A DNA stretch of 64,000 nucleotides, from assembly GCF_010389155.1 (NCBI RefSeq), contig NC_057765.1, forward strand, positions 6,386,001 to 6,450,000, in the 5' to 3' direction. The position numbers and the translations under genes are program-made. Under the pieces are notes generated by a model. That model saw only the letters and a list, made by a program, of their open reading frames with translations. It was not told the DNA's origin and ran no database searches. Shown here one piece after another: positions 10,534-21,391 of this stretch (position 1 is the stretch's first letter; each line of letters starts with the position of its first letter). Source of the stretch: Erigeron canadensis (taxonomy: Eukaryota > Streptophyta > Magnoliopsida > Asterales > Asteraceae).

Positions 10534-11955
10534 TGACGTGCTAGGCCCGACCTGGAATGATGGCTGGCTCCAAGGGCTACCCTGGGCGAACATATCACTC
10601 ATGTTAAAGGACGGTGACTGCTGGGGTGGGAAAGGTTGCTCTATATCCTCTGGGAGGGGGACATTCAGTCCACGTGTTCCCCTAACCACACGCCCAACCA
10701 CACGAGTATATGTCGATCGGGTCCCTAAAGCGTCCACAAATGTCTGCGTAGGCGGGGTATTGGGCACTTGGGAAAGTCTATGGTGGGTATCAAGAAGCCG
10801 CTCCTGTACCACATGAACAAAAAATTACAAATAACTACCAATTAGTTATACTTAATATAAAATTACCAAAAATTATCATTTTTAAGTGTTGTGCAAGATC
10901 TTACATAAATGGGCCTAGCTGCGTTCTGCACCGTCCCATCTCGTCTCGTGTGGGCCCGCAAATGGAACTCAGGTGGCTCCTCACGTCGCCCATCATTATC
11001 TTCCTGTATATACATTAATCAAAGTTATATATTTGTATGTGTATCTCTATAAAGATATATGTATACATATGTGGATATCAATATTTACGTATAACTTACA
11101 GCGTAACGCCATTCACGCTGAGCGTATGACCGCCGACCGTGAGTACTGACAATATTATCTTGTTGCTGCCTGTTTGTCGTGTTTCTTTGGGCAGCAATCA
11201 TCCAGGGCTCGCTGGTCCAGGAACCCAGTAGATAACTCCAGACCTGTGGAGGCATTCCATACGGAGGTTGACCCTCCAATTCTGCCAGCCTCTGTGACCC
11301 ACCCCTGTCGGTGAACCAAGTCTTCTTGAATTTTGATTTTTTGTCCCTGTAGATCTTCAGAGCATCCTGACGAATCATCTTGGTCACGGCCTCTCGTTAG
11401 GGGTGATTTTCTGGGTGATCTAGATAGGGTTCTAAGTAGAACCGTCTCTGCAATTTTGTAGTAATAGTTAGCATCTACCATATTTTTTTAATAACGTATT
11501 TAAATTGTAAAAAAAAAAAGTTTTATACCATAAGCGAGTCAATAAAGTCCATCCTTGATGGGCTGGGGCACCTGATCCCACGACTCGTAATTATGTGGGA
11601 CGGTAGCGACATAGGTCCCCAAATATCTCTTGTACCACTTGGCGTGGTCCCCGATTGCCTGCCACCTACTAAGATCGTTATTCAGCATAAGAGAGATACG
11701 GCGTCCCGAATTCTGAAACTCCCGCTCCAGATCATTGTTAGCAGCAACAGCTCTCCCTGTGGTATTACCTGCAAAACAAAATAAAATAACATATATATAT
11801 ATACATATATATATATATACATATACCATATATTTATATGCTTAATACATCAATATATACTTATCACCCATACGCCTACAACCCCATTCGGGGTTCCACC
11901 CCTAATTTGGAGGGTCGTTGCCACCATCTCCGCCGTGAAGTGCAGCAATTTTAAC
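10468..11955 (-). pseudogene. Ptta/En/Spm-type plant transposase-associated protein (Transposase_24 family), decayed
   Basis: Five minus-strand exons can be read: 11955-11868, 11768-11529, 11447-11100, 11003-10905 and 10803-10468, most with clear GT-AG borders. Recognisable conserved blocks in order are HGGDGGNDPP, a YLGTYVATVPHNYESW-like region, YRDKKSKFKKTWF, WTSEPWMIAAQRNTTNR, THGRRSYAQRE, PPEFHLRAHTRRDGTVQN and DALGTRSTYTRVVGR. Together they match the PF03004-like proteins usually found with plant CACTA and other DNA transposons. In-frame stops (TAG after DPPN, TGA after KDGLY, TAA at 11397-11399) and a phase mismatch before the third exon show decay. N-terminal exons, if any, were not found. 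Its stop lies 66 bp inside the last exon of the opposing transposase. Function in the family is poorly known; a DNA-binding accessory role is an inference. Confidence 0.75.
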
Positions 11956-11959
11956 CTAC

Positions 11960-12625
11960 ATCAGTTATACACAATATATAAAATAATATAAACAATCATA
12001 AATGTCAAAAAAAAAGGTGCAAATTAAATTAACATATTTTGGACACAAATTTTTTTTTCAAACTTATTATACCTAAAATGACCACATTTTTGCAACTTAT
12101 TTTTCAAACCTTCGTTTCTAACATTAATACTAACCTAATAACAACTATATTAACAATTACAATCATACTAACAAGTGTTTTCTAAGATAATACTAACAAT
12201 CATATTAACAATAACCATAATTTTTCTAACAATCATATAATTTTTAACTATAATAAACAATAATTATAACTACAAATGTTTTCCTAAAAATCAATGAATT
12301 TCTAAAAATCATATCATTCCTAACTATAATAACATAATCTTTCCTAAATATAATACTATAACATTTCTATAACTAATACTTTCTAACATATATTTACTAA
12401 CACTTGTTTTTTAACATATATTTCATAACATATATTTTCTATAACAAACATATATTTTATAACATTAAACTATAACATTTCTATAACTAATATTTTCTAA
12501 CATTTTTTTTCAACATATATTTTCTAACAAACATATATACATTTATTTTCTATAACTAATAATTTCTATAACAAACAAATATTTGATAACATTATTATAT
12601 ATTAAAATAAAACAACTATTTAAAA
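11960..12625. repeat. AT-rich degenerate repeat upstream of the minus-strand MULE gene
   Basis: Variants of 'CTATAACATTTCTATAACTA' and 'TAACATATATTTTCTA' recur throughout, giving an A/T/C-only look on the plus strand. No coding capacity. Confidence 0.55.
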
Positions 12626-12629
12626 GGTA

Positions 12630-12895
12630 AATGAGTGTTACCTCGTCTGAAAACTGGTTCACCGGAAAAATGAGTAGAACAAAAACCGGAGTGACTGGGT
12701 CGCCGGAAAAAATTATATTGCCGGAAAACTGGATCGCCGGAGTTCGCCGGAATTCCCCAAAACTGGTTTGCCGTATATCACCGAAAAAAAGTTCCCCGCA
12801 AAACTGGTTGGCAGGAAAACTTATTCGCCGGAAAAAAGTCGCCGCTAAAACCGCGTCTGAAAATGGACTCCGGGACGCCGGAAAACGTGGGTCGT
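12630..12895. repeat. Degenerate CGCCGGAAAA repeat
   Basis: A run of variants of CGCCGGAAAACTGGTT (for example near 12658, 12702, 12720, 12735, 12826, 12876), GC-richer than its surroundings and lying between the right MULE end and the minus-strand gene. An open frame across it is explained by the repeat and not by a protein family. Confidence 0.6.
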
Positions 12896-13080
12896 GTAAA
12901 AAGGATTGTTAATAACGAGAATGAGGGGATAGATGACCGGATTATGCAAATAAAAAGGATAATATGGAGAAGAAAGGAAAATATGGAGGAAGAGATGGCC
13001 GGAGGTATTACGGAAAAGAAAGAAAAATAAAAGGAAAAGGAGATGATTTGCACTTTAAATCGATGCAGTTGCAGGGGGCC

Positions 13081-13200
13081 CACTATTAGCGGCAACGTCG
13101 TCGCAAATAGTGGGGTCCACTGCACGTGAAACGGTCGCTTTGAATGGGATCAGTCTGTCAGTGGGACCCACTATTTGCGGCGACGTCGCCGTTAATAGTG
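13081..13200. repeat. Subterminal palindromes, right MULE end
   Basis: At 13169-13200 a 32-base near-perfect palindrome is centred on CGACGTCG, with outer arms CACTATT and AATAGTG. At 13081-13112 a second, less perfect copy has the same outer arms. These mirror the motifs at 7395-7518. Confidence 0.8.
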
Positions 13201-13236
13201 AGTGGTGAGGCTACCTTTTTTGCCTGGTAGTGTTAC

Positions 13237-13591
13237 GCGCTTCGTTTTTTTTTTAATAAACGACCGGATAATCACGTTATCCTAAAAAATAACGTGATGA
13301 GAAAATGATGAGACGTTTTTGGCAGGGGCATGCATGTCAGTTAGAAAGTGATGTCGCGGTGTTGATGTAGTAAAAATAACTCACTAAACTGGATTCTGAC
13401 TTTCGATATAGTGTTTCCATTTCTTGTTTCACAAACGTAGAATAGAATATATTTTGTTCTTGAAGCTAGTGGTGTAATTAATAAAAAGATTTACCCCTCT
13501 CTCTGTTTTTATATCATCCTCATTATTTTTAATCTTTACTCCTTTTTTTTTTTTACTGTAAAATTAGTATGAATTACTTATTAAAAAAATA
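13237..13591. other. Intergenic DNA
   Basis: No gene or clear element between the MULE end and the next MITE; contains T-rich runs only. Confidence 0.4.
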
Positions 13592-13859
13592 CTCTATTTT
13601 TTCCATTTTAATTGTCCTACTATAACTTTTAAAGTCTTTTTCTTTGAATTTTGACAGTATTTATCTTTTATTATGCTATATAAAACTCGATAGAAAATAT
13701 ATGAATGAATTGATCGAGTTTTTGATTTATTTTTCAATAATATAAGTTTTATCAACTATTATAAAATACATATAAAGATATTTACGGTCAAAGTTAAAAT
13801 AAAAAAACTTTGAAATTCAAGTTACGGCACTTAAAATGAAACGAATGAAACGAAGAGAG
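13592..13859. mobile_element. Stowaway-like MITE (Tc1/mariner type)
   Basis: The left end CTCTATTTTTTCCATTTTAA and the complement of the right end CTCTCTTCGTTTCATTCG are related to the CTCCCTCCGT...ATTTTAATTG consensus of plant Stowaway elements, and the block is bounded by TA on both sides (13590-13591 and 13860-13861). 268 bp, noncoding, fairly diverged. Confidence 0.6.
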
Positions 13860-13861
13860 TA

Positions 13862-14335
13862 ATATACAATTGACAAACTTAATTAACATGAAAAATAGTG
13901 ATTGCAAATTAATGAGTAAGTGGCTATGGTCAGACTATTAGGAGGTTTTTCCTCTTAATATAATGTAGTCTAGACCCTACATTAAGATATTCGATCTGCA
14001 TTTAAAACAAATAAAAATAAATAAGTGGCCGGAAATTTGTTTTGAAAATTTGTGCGCCTTTCCTTACTTGATTTTGGTAAATTATATGGCAGGTCCAAGT
14101 TTGATCATTACAAATGTTTTCATTTCAAAAACGTAATAGTGACTAGTTACCATCAGCATGTACGAATTAACATATCGTATAAGTGTTAGGTACAGATTTG
14201 TTGCTATCATAGTTGTCACTTTATAAGTGTATGTGTAATAGTTGTGTACATCCATTTTTAGAGCAAACAGGCTAAAATGACAAAGTTAATAGACTCTATC
14301 GAGTTGCGAGTTACGGATGTTTATGATTAAGGGGG
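13862..14335. other. Intergenic DNA, nothing recognised
   Basis: AT-rich sequence with no open frame or repeat that I can support. Confidence 0.4.
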
Positions 14336-14704
14336 AGGGAGTCATCACTCTCATCCCTTTCATCTCCCTCCAATTATCCAATCAAATTACTCCATCTCAT
14401 TTTAACCCTCTAACCTTTTTTTTAACTTTTTTTAGTGACAATCATCACTTTGAACCTTTTCTTTACATTTTAATAATTCATCTTTAACATTTATAAACTT
14501 TATATAACTAACCCTTTTTTAATATATATGTTTTATTAATAACAAAACACATTACATAATACTTAAAACACATTACATATTAAAAGTAAAACATTACATA
14601 ATTAAAAAAAAAAAGTTAATATTATGCGGAAAAAAATGTTAAGAAAAAAAAACTTAAGCTAAAATTTCACTTTGCTAAAAAATTAAGAAGCTAAAAGGTT
14701 AGAG

Positions 14705-14735
<31 letters not shown>

Positions 14736-15345
14736 ACGTGCACAACAGCTAAAAAAAACAGTTTGGCAGACTTGTCACTTTAGATCCCTAGCGCATCTAA
14801 CTTTACACTGCAGGTCCCTCAACGGTACATCCCAATTTACATCTCCAGTCCCTGTCGCCTTCATCTCCCTACGATCTTATAGCTCGCTCGACCCATCTCG
14901 CTGCAAGCTCGCGACTCCGGCACCTGAAGCTCCCACATCTCCCTCCATTTCCCCTCCATAAGGGTACCTGCAGTGTAAAGTTAGACGCGTTAGGGGTGTA
15001 AAGTGACAAGTCTGCCACCTTTTAGCTTCTTAATTTTTTAGCAAAGTGAAATTTTAGCATAAGTTTTTTTTTTCCCAACATTTTTTTTCGCATAATATAA
15101 ACATTTTTTTTAATTATGTAATGTTTTACTTTTAATATGTAATGTGTTTTAAGTATTGTGTAATGCGTTTTGTTATTAATAAAACATCTATATTAAAAAA
15201 GGGTTAGTTATGTAAAGTTTATAAATGTTAAGGATGGATTATTAAAATGTAATGAAAAGGTTCGAAGTGATGGTTGCCACTAAAAAAAAGGTTGAAAAAA
15301 AGGTTGGATGGTTGAAATAAGGTGGAGTAAAGGCATGTGGCCCTT
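14336..15345. mobile_element. Foldback-type element with long inverted arms
   Basis: The left arm (about 14375-14820) and right arm (about 14961-15330) are inverted copies over most of their length; for example GGCAGACTTGTCACTTTA at 14765 matches TAAAGTGACAAGTCTGCC at 14999. A run of 30 A (14705-14734) interrupts the left arm only. The loop at 14821-14960 is GC-richer than anything nearby and may be captured DNA. The outermost ends diverge, so exact termini and target duplication cannot be set. No transposase inside; MULE-like or foldback class is likely. Confidence 0.7.
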
Positions 15346-15368
15346 CATTAGTTAATTTGTCTAATTAC

Positions 15369-15371
<3 letters not shown>

Positions 15372-15418
<47 letters not shown>
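15372..15418. repeat. TA microsatellite
   Basis: Uninterrupted alternating TA of about 46 bp. Confidence 0.9.
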
Positions 15419-15425
<7 letters not shown>

Positions 15426-15451
15426 GTTAACGTGAAAACTACAAATATGGA

Positions 15452-15808
15452 GAGAACCGTGAGAACCACTAGTTTTTCTCTTTTTTCTCCATTTTTGTGT
15501 GTTTCTTTTTTATTTTTTAAAACATTTTTTGGTTTTTTATTTTCATTTAACAAAAACCCATTCCAAAAGTAAAAATTAATTTTCTTTATATATAAAAAAT
15601 CATATGGGTTACGTGTTTAGAAAACGTATGGATACGGTACGGGCGTTGCCCTCATCCGTTCTAAAGGGGTTGTTACCGAATGCATATAAGAATGGTATGG
15701 ATTTGATGGGCGGTGATCCAAGAGATGTGGCAGTTTGATACTGTACGGCCGTAGCCCTTAACTCTAAGGGCAAAGCCCTTAAAGATAATATTTTAGTGGT
15801 TCTCACCA
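15452..15808. mobile_element. Short inverted-repeat element, copy 1
   Basis: Ends are GTGAGAACCACTAG on the left and, on the complement of the right, GTGAGAACCACTAA. The interior includes GGATACGGTACGGGCGTTGC and GGTATGGATTTGATGGGCGG, also present in the copy at 16637-17000 and, in part, at 58105-58225. Noncoding, no clear target duplication. Confidence 0.65.
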
Positions 15809-15859
15809 TATATGTTGATTCTTACTTGATCCCTTCATTATATATATATATATATACAC

Positions 15860-15974
15860 AGGGTGAGGATCCTGAAAAAAGGTGTGTTAAGGAGAGAAGG
15901 TCCTATTAGCCAATAAGAACGCGACATGTGTAAAAAAAAATCGCGGTGGCAATTTTGTAAATAAATTAAAGTTC
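15860..15974. other. Short linker between repeats
   Basis: Noncoding stretch beginning GGGTGAGGATCCTG, joining the TA-rich end of copy 1 to the minisatellite; resembles nothing I can name with confidence. Confidence 0.3.
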
Positions 15975-16618
15975 CGTGAAGCTTGGTCAGCTTGGGCTCT
16001 CAGTGGGTTGGGTCAGCTTGAGTTGGATCAGCTTGGGGTCTGGGTCAGTTTGATGTGGGTCAGTTTGGATCAATTTGGGGTCTGGTCAGGTTTAGGTCAG
16101 CTTGGGGTTGGGTCAGTTTGGGGTCTGGGTCATCTTTGGTGAGGGTTGGGTCAGCTTGGGGTCAGGGTCGTCTTTGGTCAGGGTTGGGTCAGCTTGGGGT
16201 TTGGTCAAGTTGGGTCAGCTTGACACAATTTACACATAATCTACACAAATGTAGATTATAGGTTTTGGGTCAGCTTGGGGTCAGGGTCGTCTTTGGTCAG
16301 GGTTGGGTCAGCTTGGGGTTTGGTCAAGTTGGGTCAGCTTGACACAATTTACACATAATCTACACAAATGTAGATTATAGGTTTTGGGTCAGCTTGGGTT
16401 CTGGGTTGGGTCAGCTTGGTCAGGTTTGGGTCAGCTTGGGGTCTGGTCAGGTTGGGTCAGCTTGGGGTTGAGTTAGCTTGACACAATTTACACATAATCT
16501 ACACAAATCTAGATTAATCTACACAAATGTAGATTACGGGTTTGGGTCAGTTTGGGGTTCGGTTGGGTCAGCTTAGGTTGGGTCAGTTTGGGCTGAATCA
16601 GCTTGGGTTGGGTCAGGT
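15975..16618. repeat. Minisatellite based on GGGTCAGCTTGG, with a 119-bp higher-order unit
   Basis: Dozens of variants of GGGTCAGCTTGG occur. Within the array a longer unit of 119 bp, which includes the spacer GACACAATTTACACATAATC and the small inverted repeat AATCTACACAAATGTAGATT, is repeated in tandem (for example GTCAGGGTCG at 16161 and again at 16280), with a third partial spacer near 16480. Confidence 0.85.
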
Positions 16619-16636
16619 TAAGAAATTATGAAGAAA

Positions 16637-17000
16637 ATCTTGATAACCACTAGTTTTTCTTATTATTTATCCTTTTTGGTGTACTTTTTTGATTTTTTAA
16701 TTTATAATTTATAATTTCTGAGTTTTTTTTTTAACTTTCTATTAACAAAAACTCATTTTAAAAAAATATCTTTTTTTTGGGTAAAATATCATATGGGTTA
16801 CGTGTTGAAAACGTATGGATACGGTACAGGCTTTGCCCTCATCCGTTCTAAAGGGGTTGTCATCGGACGCATATGAGAATGGTATGGATTTGATGGGTGG
16901 CGATCAAAGAGATGATTTTGGTTGAATACGGTACGCGCGTAACCCTTAACTCTAAAGGCAAGCCCTTAGAGATGGTTTTTTAGTTGTTCTCACGGTTAAA
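16637..17000. mobile_element. Short inverted-repeat element, copy 2
   Basis: Same interior as 15452-15808 (ATGGATACGGTACAGGCTTT, GGTATGGATTTGATGGGTGG). The left end has decayed to GATAACCACTAG, and the right end retains TTCTCAC. The two copies flank the minisatellite in direct orientation. Confidence 0.6.
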
Positions 17001-17019
17001 TTATATAGAGGTTAAATTG

Positions 17020-17270
17020 ACCATTAGGTCATGGTTAAATTGATGTACAAAGATTCACAAAGTAATATTATATATAGAGGTTAGGTATTATAAAACAGAT
17101 ATTAAAGTATAACAAATAGGACAAGATATTGACCATTAGGTCATGGTTAAATTGATGTAAAAAAGATTCACGAAGTAATTGATGCACGATGATTTTTAGT
17201 GAAGATAAATTTATTGTTTTATTTGTTTTACTTTAATACTTGTTTTATTTTTATTTAAAATCATTATATA
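17020..17270. mobile_element. MITE copy A (GTATTAAAGTAAAACAAAT family)
   Basis: The block at about 17080-17268 has inverted ends TTAGGTATTATAAAACAGAT and, on the complement, AAACAAGTATTAAAGTAAAA. It is a diverged copy of the element at 25556-25760. Just before it (17020-17070) is a partial direct repeat of its interior, 'ACCATTAGGTCATGGTTAAA', indicating a nested or duplicated insertion. Confidence 0.55.
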
Positions 17271-17582
17271 TATATATATATATATTCTAAATTCTATTTA
17301 GCAGTCGTGTAATCAAAATATGGCAAAATATTAGTATACAATTAGAATGAATAAAACATTATGATTAATTCACAAGAGTGGTCAATATAGTGGCTCTTTA
17401 AGTTCATTTTAGTAGAAATTATTGTAAACTAAGAATAATATAGAGAACAAGAGAAGAGATGGAGAGAAGGGATTAAGGTTACCTTATTCATATACATGTA
17501 TTAGCTTGGAGTAGGCTCCAAGTCTTAATAAATAGGAAACAAATCATCAACTAATAATATTTATAACACTCCCCCTTGGATG

Positions 17583-18882
17583 TTTGTTATACAATACGCT
17601 TAGAGTTGTTGCCTAATTAAAAACCTTGCTAGTCGAATCACCCAAGCCGGTACCACCAAGACCAAGACAATCCTCCTAATAATCAGTTTTATTGACTCTC
17701 GAATTATCAATTGAACCTATGTGACAATAACGTGGTACCACCAACCGATATTAGTCACGTTGACAAATTTAATCTCTTCTTAAATTGATATTCACTATCA
17801 TACCATGAACTAGTGATAATTACTTATAGACAAGTAACCGTTTTAAAATCAAATACACATTCAACTGGTACCACCAACGAAGAATCATATGCAACCAATA
17901 TCGAAATTAATTAAATGAAAAGAATTAAAATCATCAAGATCACGGAACAACGATAATTAAATAAACCCTTTTGAATTAAAAATATAGCAATCACATTATC
18001 TGTCTCGTTTCATCAAGGTGGATGATTAAACAGTTAGCCACTCATGATCAATTCAAAATAATCAATGAAATAGAAAAGAAACATGATGTACCAATTGTTT
18101 GAAGAAAATAAATTGCAAGACAATAATGTAGATACGATCTAGATGGGAGCCCGTAATATCTTTGATGAATCCGCCTAAGTGAAATACTTGATTGGAGAAG
18201 GAAGAATCTTGATAGAGTAGCTCCTAGAAAGAGTTTGAATACAGAAAAATTCGTTCTAGGGTTTGTATTTATACCCCCTTGAAATCTGATGTTTAAATCG
18301 GCCAAAAATCCTTCAGATTCGTTATTCACTGCGGCGCAGTGGCTATTGGAGGCCCCACTGCGTCGCAGGTCTTTTTCACTGACCTTGTGTGTGCGTAGTA
18401 CCTTCACTCCACTACGGCGCAGTCTTCTCATGTAGCTTAGACTGCGTCGCAGTCAAGACTTTGACTTAGAATCCTTGTTGACCTTCGTTGATCGCGGCGC
18501 AGTGGACGGGATAACAACCACTGCGTCGCACGCCAAATCCACTGGTCAAAAACCACTTATGTATGGATCATCACTGTGGCGCAGTGGGCATAAGTCCACC
18601 TCCACTGCGTCGCAGTCTACTACAAGTCAACCAACTTCTCTCTTTTTCAACTTTTAACATCAAATTACACCTTCACTTCTACTTGAATTGACTCTTGACA
18701 TCCAGAATCTTCATTTTGGCCAAAGATCATTCGAAAATATGACAAATGAACACGTAACCTGTTAAGCGCCTGAAAACACTAACAAACACCATAAACGCAC
18801 CAAATGCACATAAAATCGATTTAAAACATGTAAATATATGGCCAATAATGATGTGGGTAATGGGTATAAATTAGTCACATCA
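17583..18882 (-). repeat. 3' LTR of the Athila-type element (approximate left edge)
   Basis: On the minus strand the LTR starts TGATGTGACTAATTTATACC immediately after the polypurine tract. It contains four pairs of GC palindromes (18325-18620). The end near 17583 is inferred from a TG on the plus strand and is uncertain by some tens to hundreds of bases; the CACTCCCCCTTGGATG phrase at 17570 may mark the junction. Confidence 0.5.
18325..18620. repeat. Cluster of paired GC palindromes in the Athila LTR
   Basis: Alternating motifs CACTGCGGCGCAGTGG-like and CACTGCGTCGCAG-like occur as four pairs (about 18330/18352, 18411/18443, 18494/18520, 18571/18602). Each pair has one GGC-centred and one GTC-centred copy separated by about 10-20 bases. 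Confidence 0.8.
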
Positions 18883-18897
18883 AATCCCCCCACACTT
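18883..18897 (-). promoter_or_regulatory. Polypurine tract of the Athila-type element
   Basis: Complement reads AAGTGTGGGGGGATT directly before the TGATGTG start of the 3' LTR, the position and composition expected for the plus-strand primer. Similar CCCCCCACACTT motifs occur at about 20776, 21083 and 23460. Confidence 0.6.
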
Positions 18898-21391
18898 GAG
18901 CATTGCTTGTCCTCAAGCAAATCCGAACTTTAAGTAAAGCATTCCTTGACAATCAAACTATCAAAACAAATGACAAGTTTCAAAAAGAAGCAACACCAAG
19001 CATGTCAAACGACAATAAGGCTGATGAAGCAGTTTTAATCTTAAATGAAAACTCGAAATGTTTGACAATACCTGACAATCCGTAAGCCACGATAATCAAC
19101 TAAGCATAAATGAAACAAATGATCCTACCAATATCATTCTACTCCAACAAACTTACTTTCGGGGTTGAATATATGAAGAGTCACTCATAGCTCAGTTGTG
19201 ATGTATACTCTTTTACCATAGGCTTGAACTAGGATCGTCACTTTACCATTACGGCGCAAGGATCAAGTACATCGTCAAAATAGGCATTAAGGGTGGTTGT
19301 ATAGTTAAACTAAGGCTAAGTATATGAATTTATGCAAATGGAATTTATGGATGAAGGTTGATGATAATTGTGGAAAAATGAAAAAGTATATAATGTATAT
19401 GTTAAGTGTACAAAATAGTCTAACATAAACCCATACCATTGATTGCCATCAAACCACCAACCCAAAGCTGCCATCCCTCGAACACACCTCTAAGTACCAA
19501 GCAAAAAACCCGACACCATTGTGGTGTATCAACTTCAAACACTTACAAACAACCAAATCTTCCAAAATAATACAACAAACTTCCTAGACATTTGGAAATG
19601 AGAAATATCTACTAGTAACCCGAGTTCTCTCTCTTTTTTTTATTTATATTTTTCTATTTTTCAATTCTCTTTATTCTTTTTGAACCATTTTTACTCTACT
19701 AGCAAATATCCTCTTACAATGATAAACATGTCTATAACACTTCACTTTCTTTGTTTGAACAATTCAAGATAATCTTCAATAACTTAACCCGTTTACGTAT
19801 TCTTATAGACAAGAATATTCCACAAATCAACCCATGAAACTCTCCCAAAACATCCAAACAAACCATGACAATCAACGGCCCCCCAGATTAGACTACGGTA
19901 TAGTTGGTGAAATTTACATGTAATGGTGATTTATACAAGGATCAAAGGCTAAATTACAAAGAATGTATAAGCGTATATGATTATCTAAGGTATGCAAAGA
20001 AAAGGGAAATTGTGCATATACAAGTATATGTATGTGTATAAGGTTGTATAGGTGAAAAGGGATATACAAAAGATAAGTGAAAAGAAAGAAAGAAAAATGT
20101 ATGGTCAAACCTAAATGCCAATTCGTCATCCAATGTACTCGTCACGATCACCAGGCCAAGTTCTAGAATCAACACATCACCGACACACTCTTACCAATAG
20201 AAGAACCTGGAAATGGCTTAGAAATACCTCAAACATGCACATCCTAGTGCAAGGCATCAAAAATGGATACCCTTACTTCCGAATAAATCTAAGAGCCTAA
20301 GAGAGGGACGTATTTACGAGGCAAATAAACCAAAACCGTCACCTGACACACTATATATGAAATGATGAAATCTCACATTTGGGTGTTTCAGATATGTAAG
20401 ATGCAAGTAATGTTATCAATCCCGAAGGACTAGCCAAATAACCGTTCAGGACACACTTCGCCAATTAAAAATTTTTGTCAAGGAAAAATTTGGTAGTAAA
20501 ATTGCTTAATAAGTAATAAATTAAGTGTCAAAAGCAATTTACCACAAGGACAAGTTCAATTCAAGTTTAAAAATCAACATCAACTTCTGTTATCCCACCA
20601 AATTGATAGCATCAGTTTCAAACATGCACATCACAGTTAAGAGCTCAAAAGAGAAACTCAAACCTCTAAATGAAATCCAAAGGCCTACGAGAGGGACATA
20701 TCAACAAAACTGATAGAAATCTCAATGACAAAACAACAAAAGTGATATACCCGGTAGCTTAAACCTATTTTCCACCCCCCCACACTTAAGATGGACAATG
20801 CCCTCAATGTCCATATTCGGTCAACAAAAGGAAATAGGGGTAAGCGAAATTGATAAATAGAGCACATACCGGAATAAGGACACAATCCTTTTTGTTACAA
20901 GTTATCGACCCCGTGTCACAAATGGCACTTCCAAGATAGGAAGGACACTTTGGTTGGCGGGATAAACAACTTGTACCAAAACGGAAGGTGCGAGAATCGA
21001 ATACATCAAACATACCAAACACAATGCGGCGCTGAACTTACTGCCAGCATATGCATATCATCACACATTCAACAATCAAGGGGTTCCCCCCACACTTGGG
21101 TGGAACTACAACCATCAATACCTGCTTCATAACACATCAACAATCAAGTCATAATAATAAGCACCATATCAAGCTATTGTTCTTGCAACCAACAAACAAA
21201 CCTAAGAAAATAAAACCAAACAAGTTCAATGTCTCATCACCCCGTAGTGTGGATACTACAGAAATAAAGAGAGAAGAGGGCTTTAGTGTATAATACATTC
21301 ATCCAAAACACCAACATGAATGAATACCAAATAACCATCACATGACCCCATCCCACGGTGCCGGACGGAAGTCATCACCTCTCTAGCGTAA
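18898..21391 (-). other. Long 3' untranslated region of the Athila-type element
   Basis: About 2.5 kb with no conserved protein. It contains the phrase TGAGCATTGCTTGTCCTCAA next to the polypurine tract, two further polypurine-like motifs, and short repeated phrases such as GAGAGGGAC (20300 and 20690). Small open frames here have no recognisable features. Confidence 0.5.

Larger units (their letters stand above)
7358..13236. mobile_element. Mutator-like element (MULE) with two convergent genes
   Basis: The ends are inverted: the left begins GTAACACCACCAGG and the complement of the right begins GTAACACTACCAGG. Further in, both ends carry copies of a palindromic CACTATT-TGCGGCGACG motif. Between them lie a plus-strand FAR1-type MULE transposase and a minus-strand gene of the plant Ptta/En/Spm (Transposase_24) family, arranged tail to tail. 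No 9-11 bp target duplication is visible next to these ends, so the exact termini or the flanks may have changed. The element is probably inactive in cis because both genes contain stops. Confidence 0.75.

Noticed and set aside
10382..10816. Plus-strand open frame of 144 codons overlapping the end of the MULE transposase
   Set aside because: It is in another frame over a real exon and over the opposite-strand exon of the Transposase_24-type gene; both explain the openness better.
12631..12912. Open frame rich in ENW and SPEK
   Set aside because: Produced by the CGCCGGAAAA repeat; no domain.
7321..13248. GCGCTT next to both sides of the MULE as a target duplication
   Set aside because: The left copy (7321) is not adjacent to the inverted end, and the match ends after six bases.
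16055..16618. CRISPR-like regular repeats
   Set aside because: Units vary, spacing is not that of repeat-spacer arrays and the genome is a plant; it is a minisatellite.
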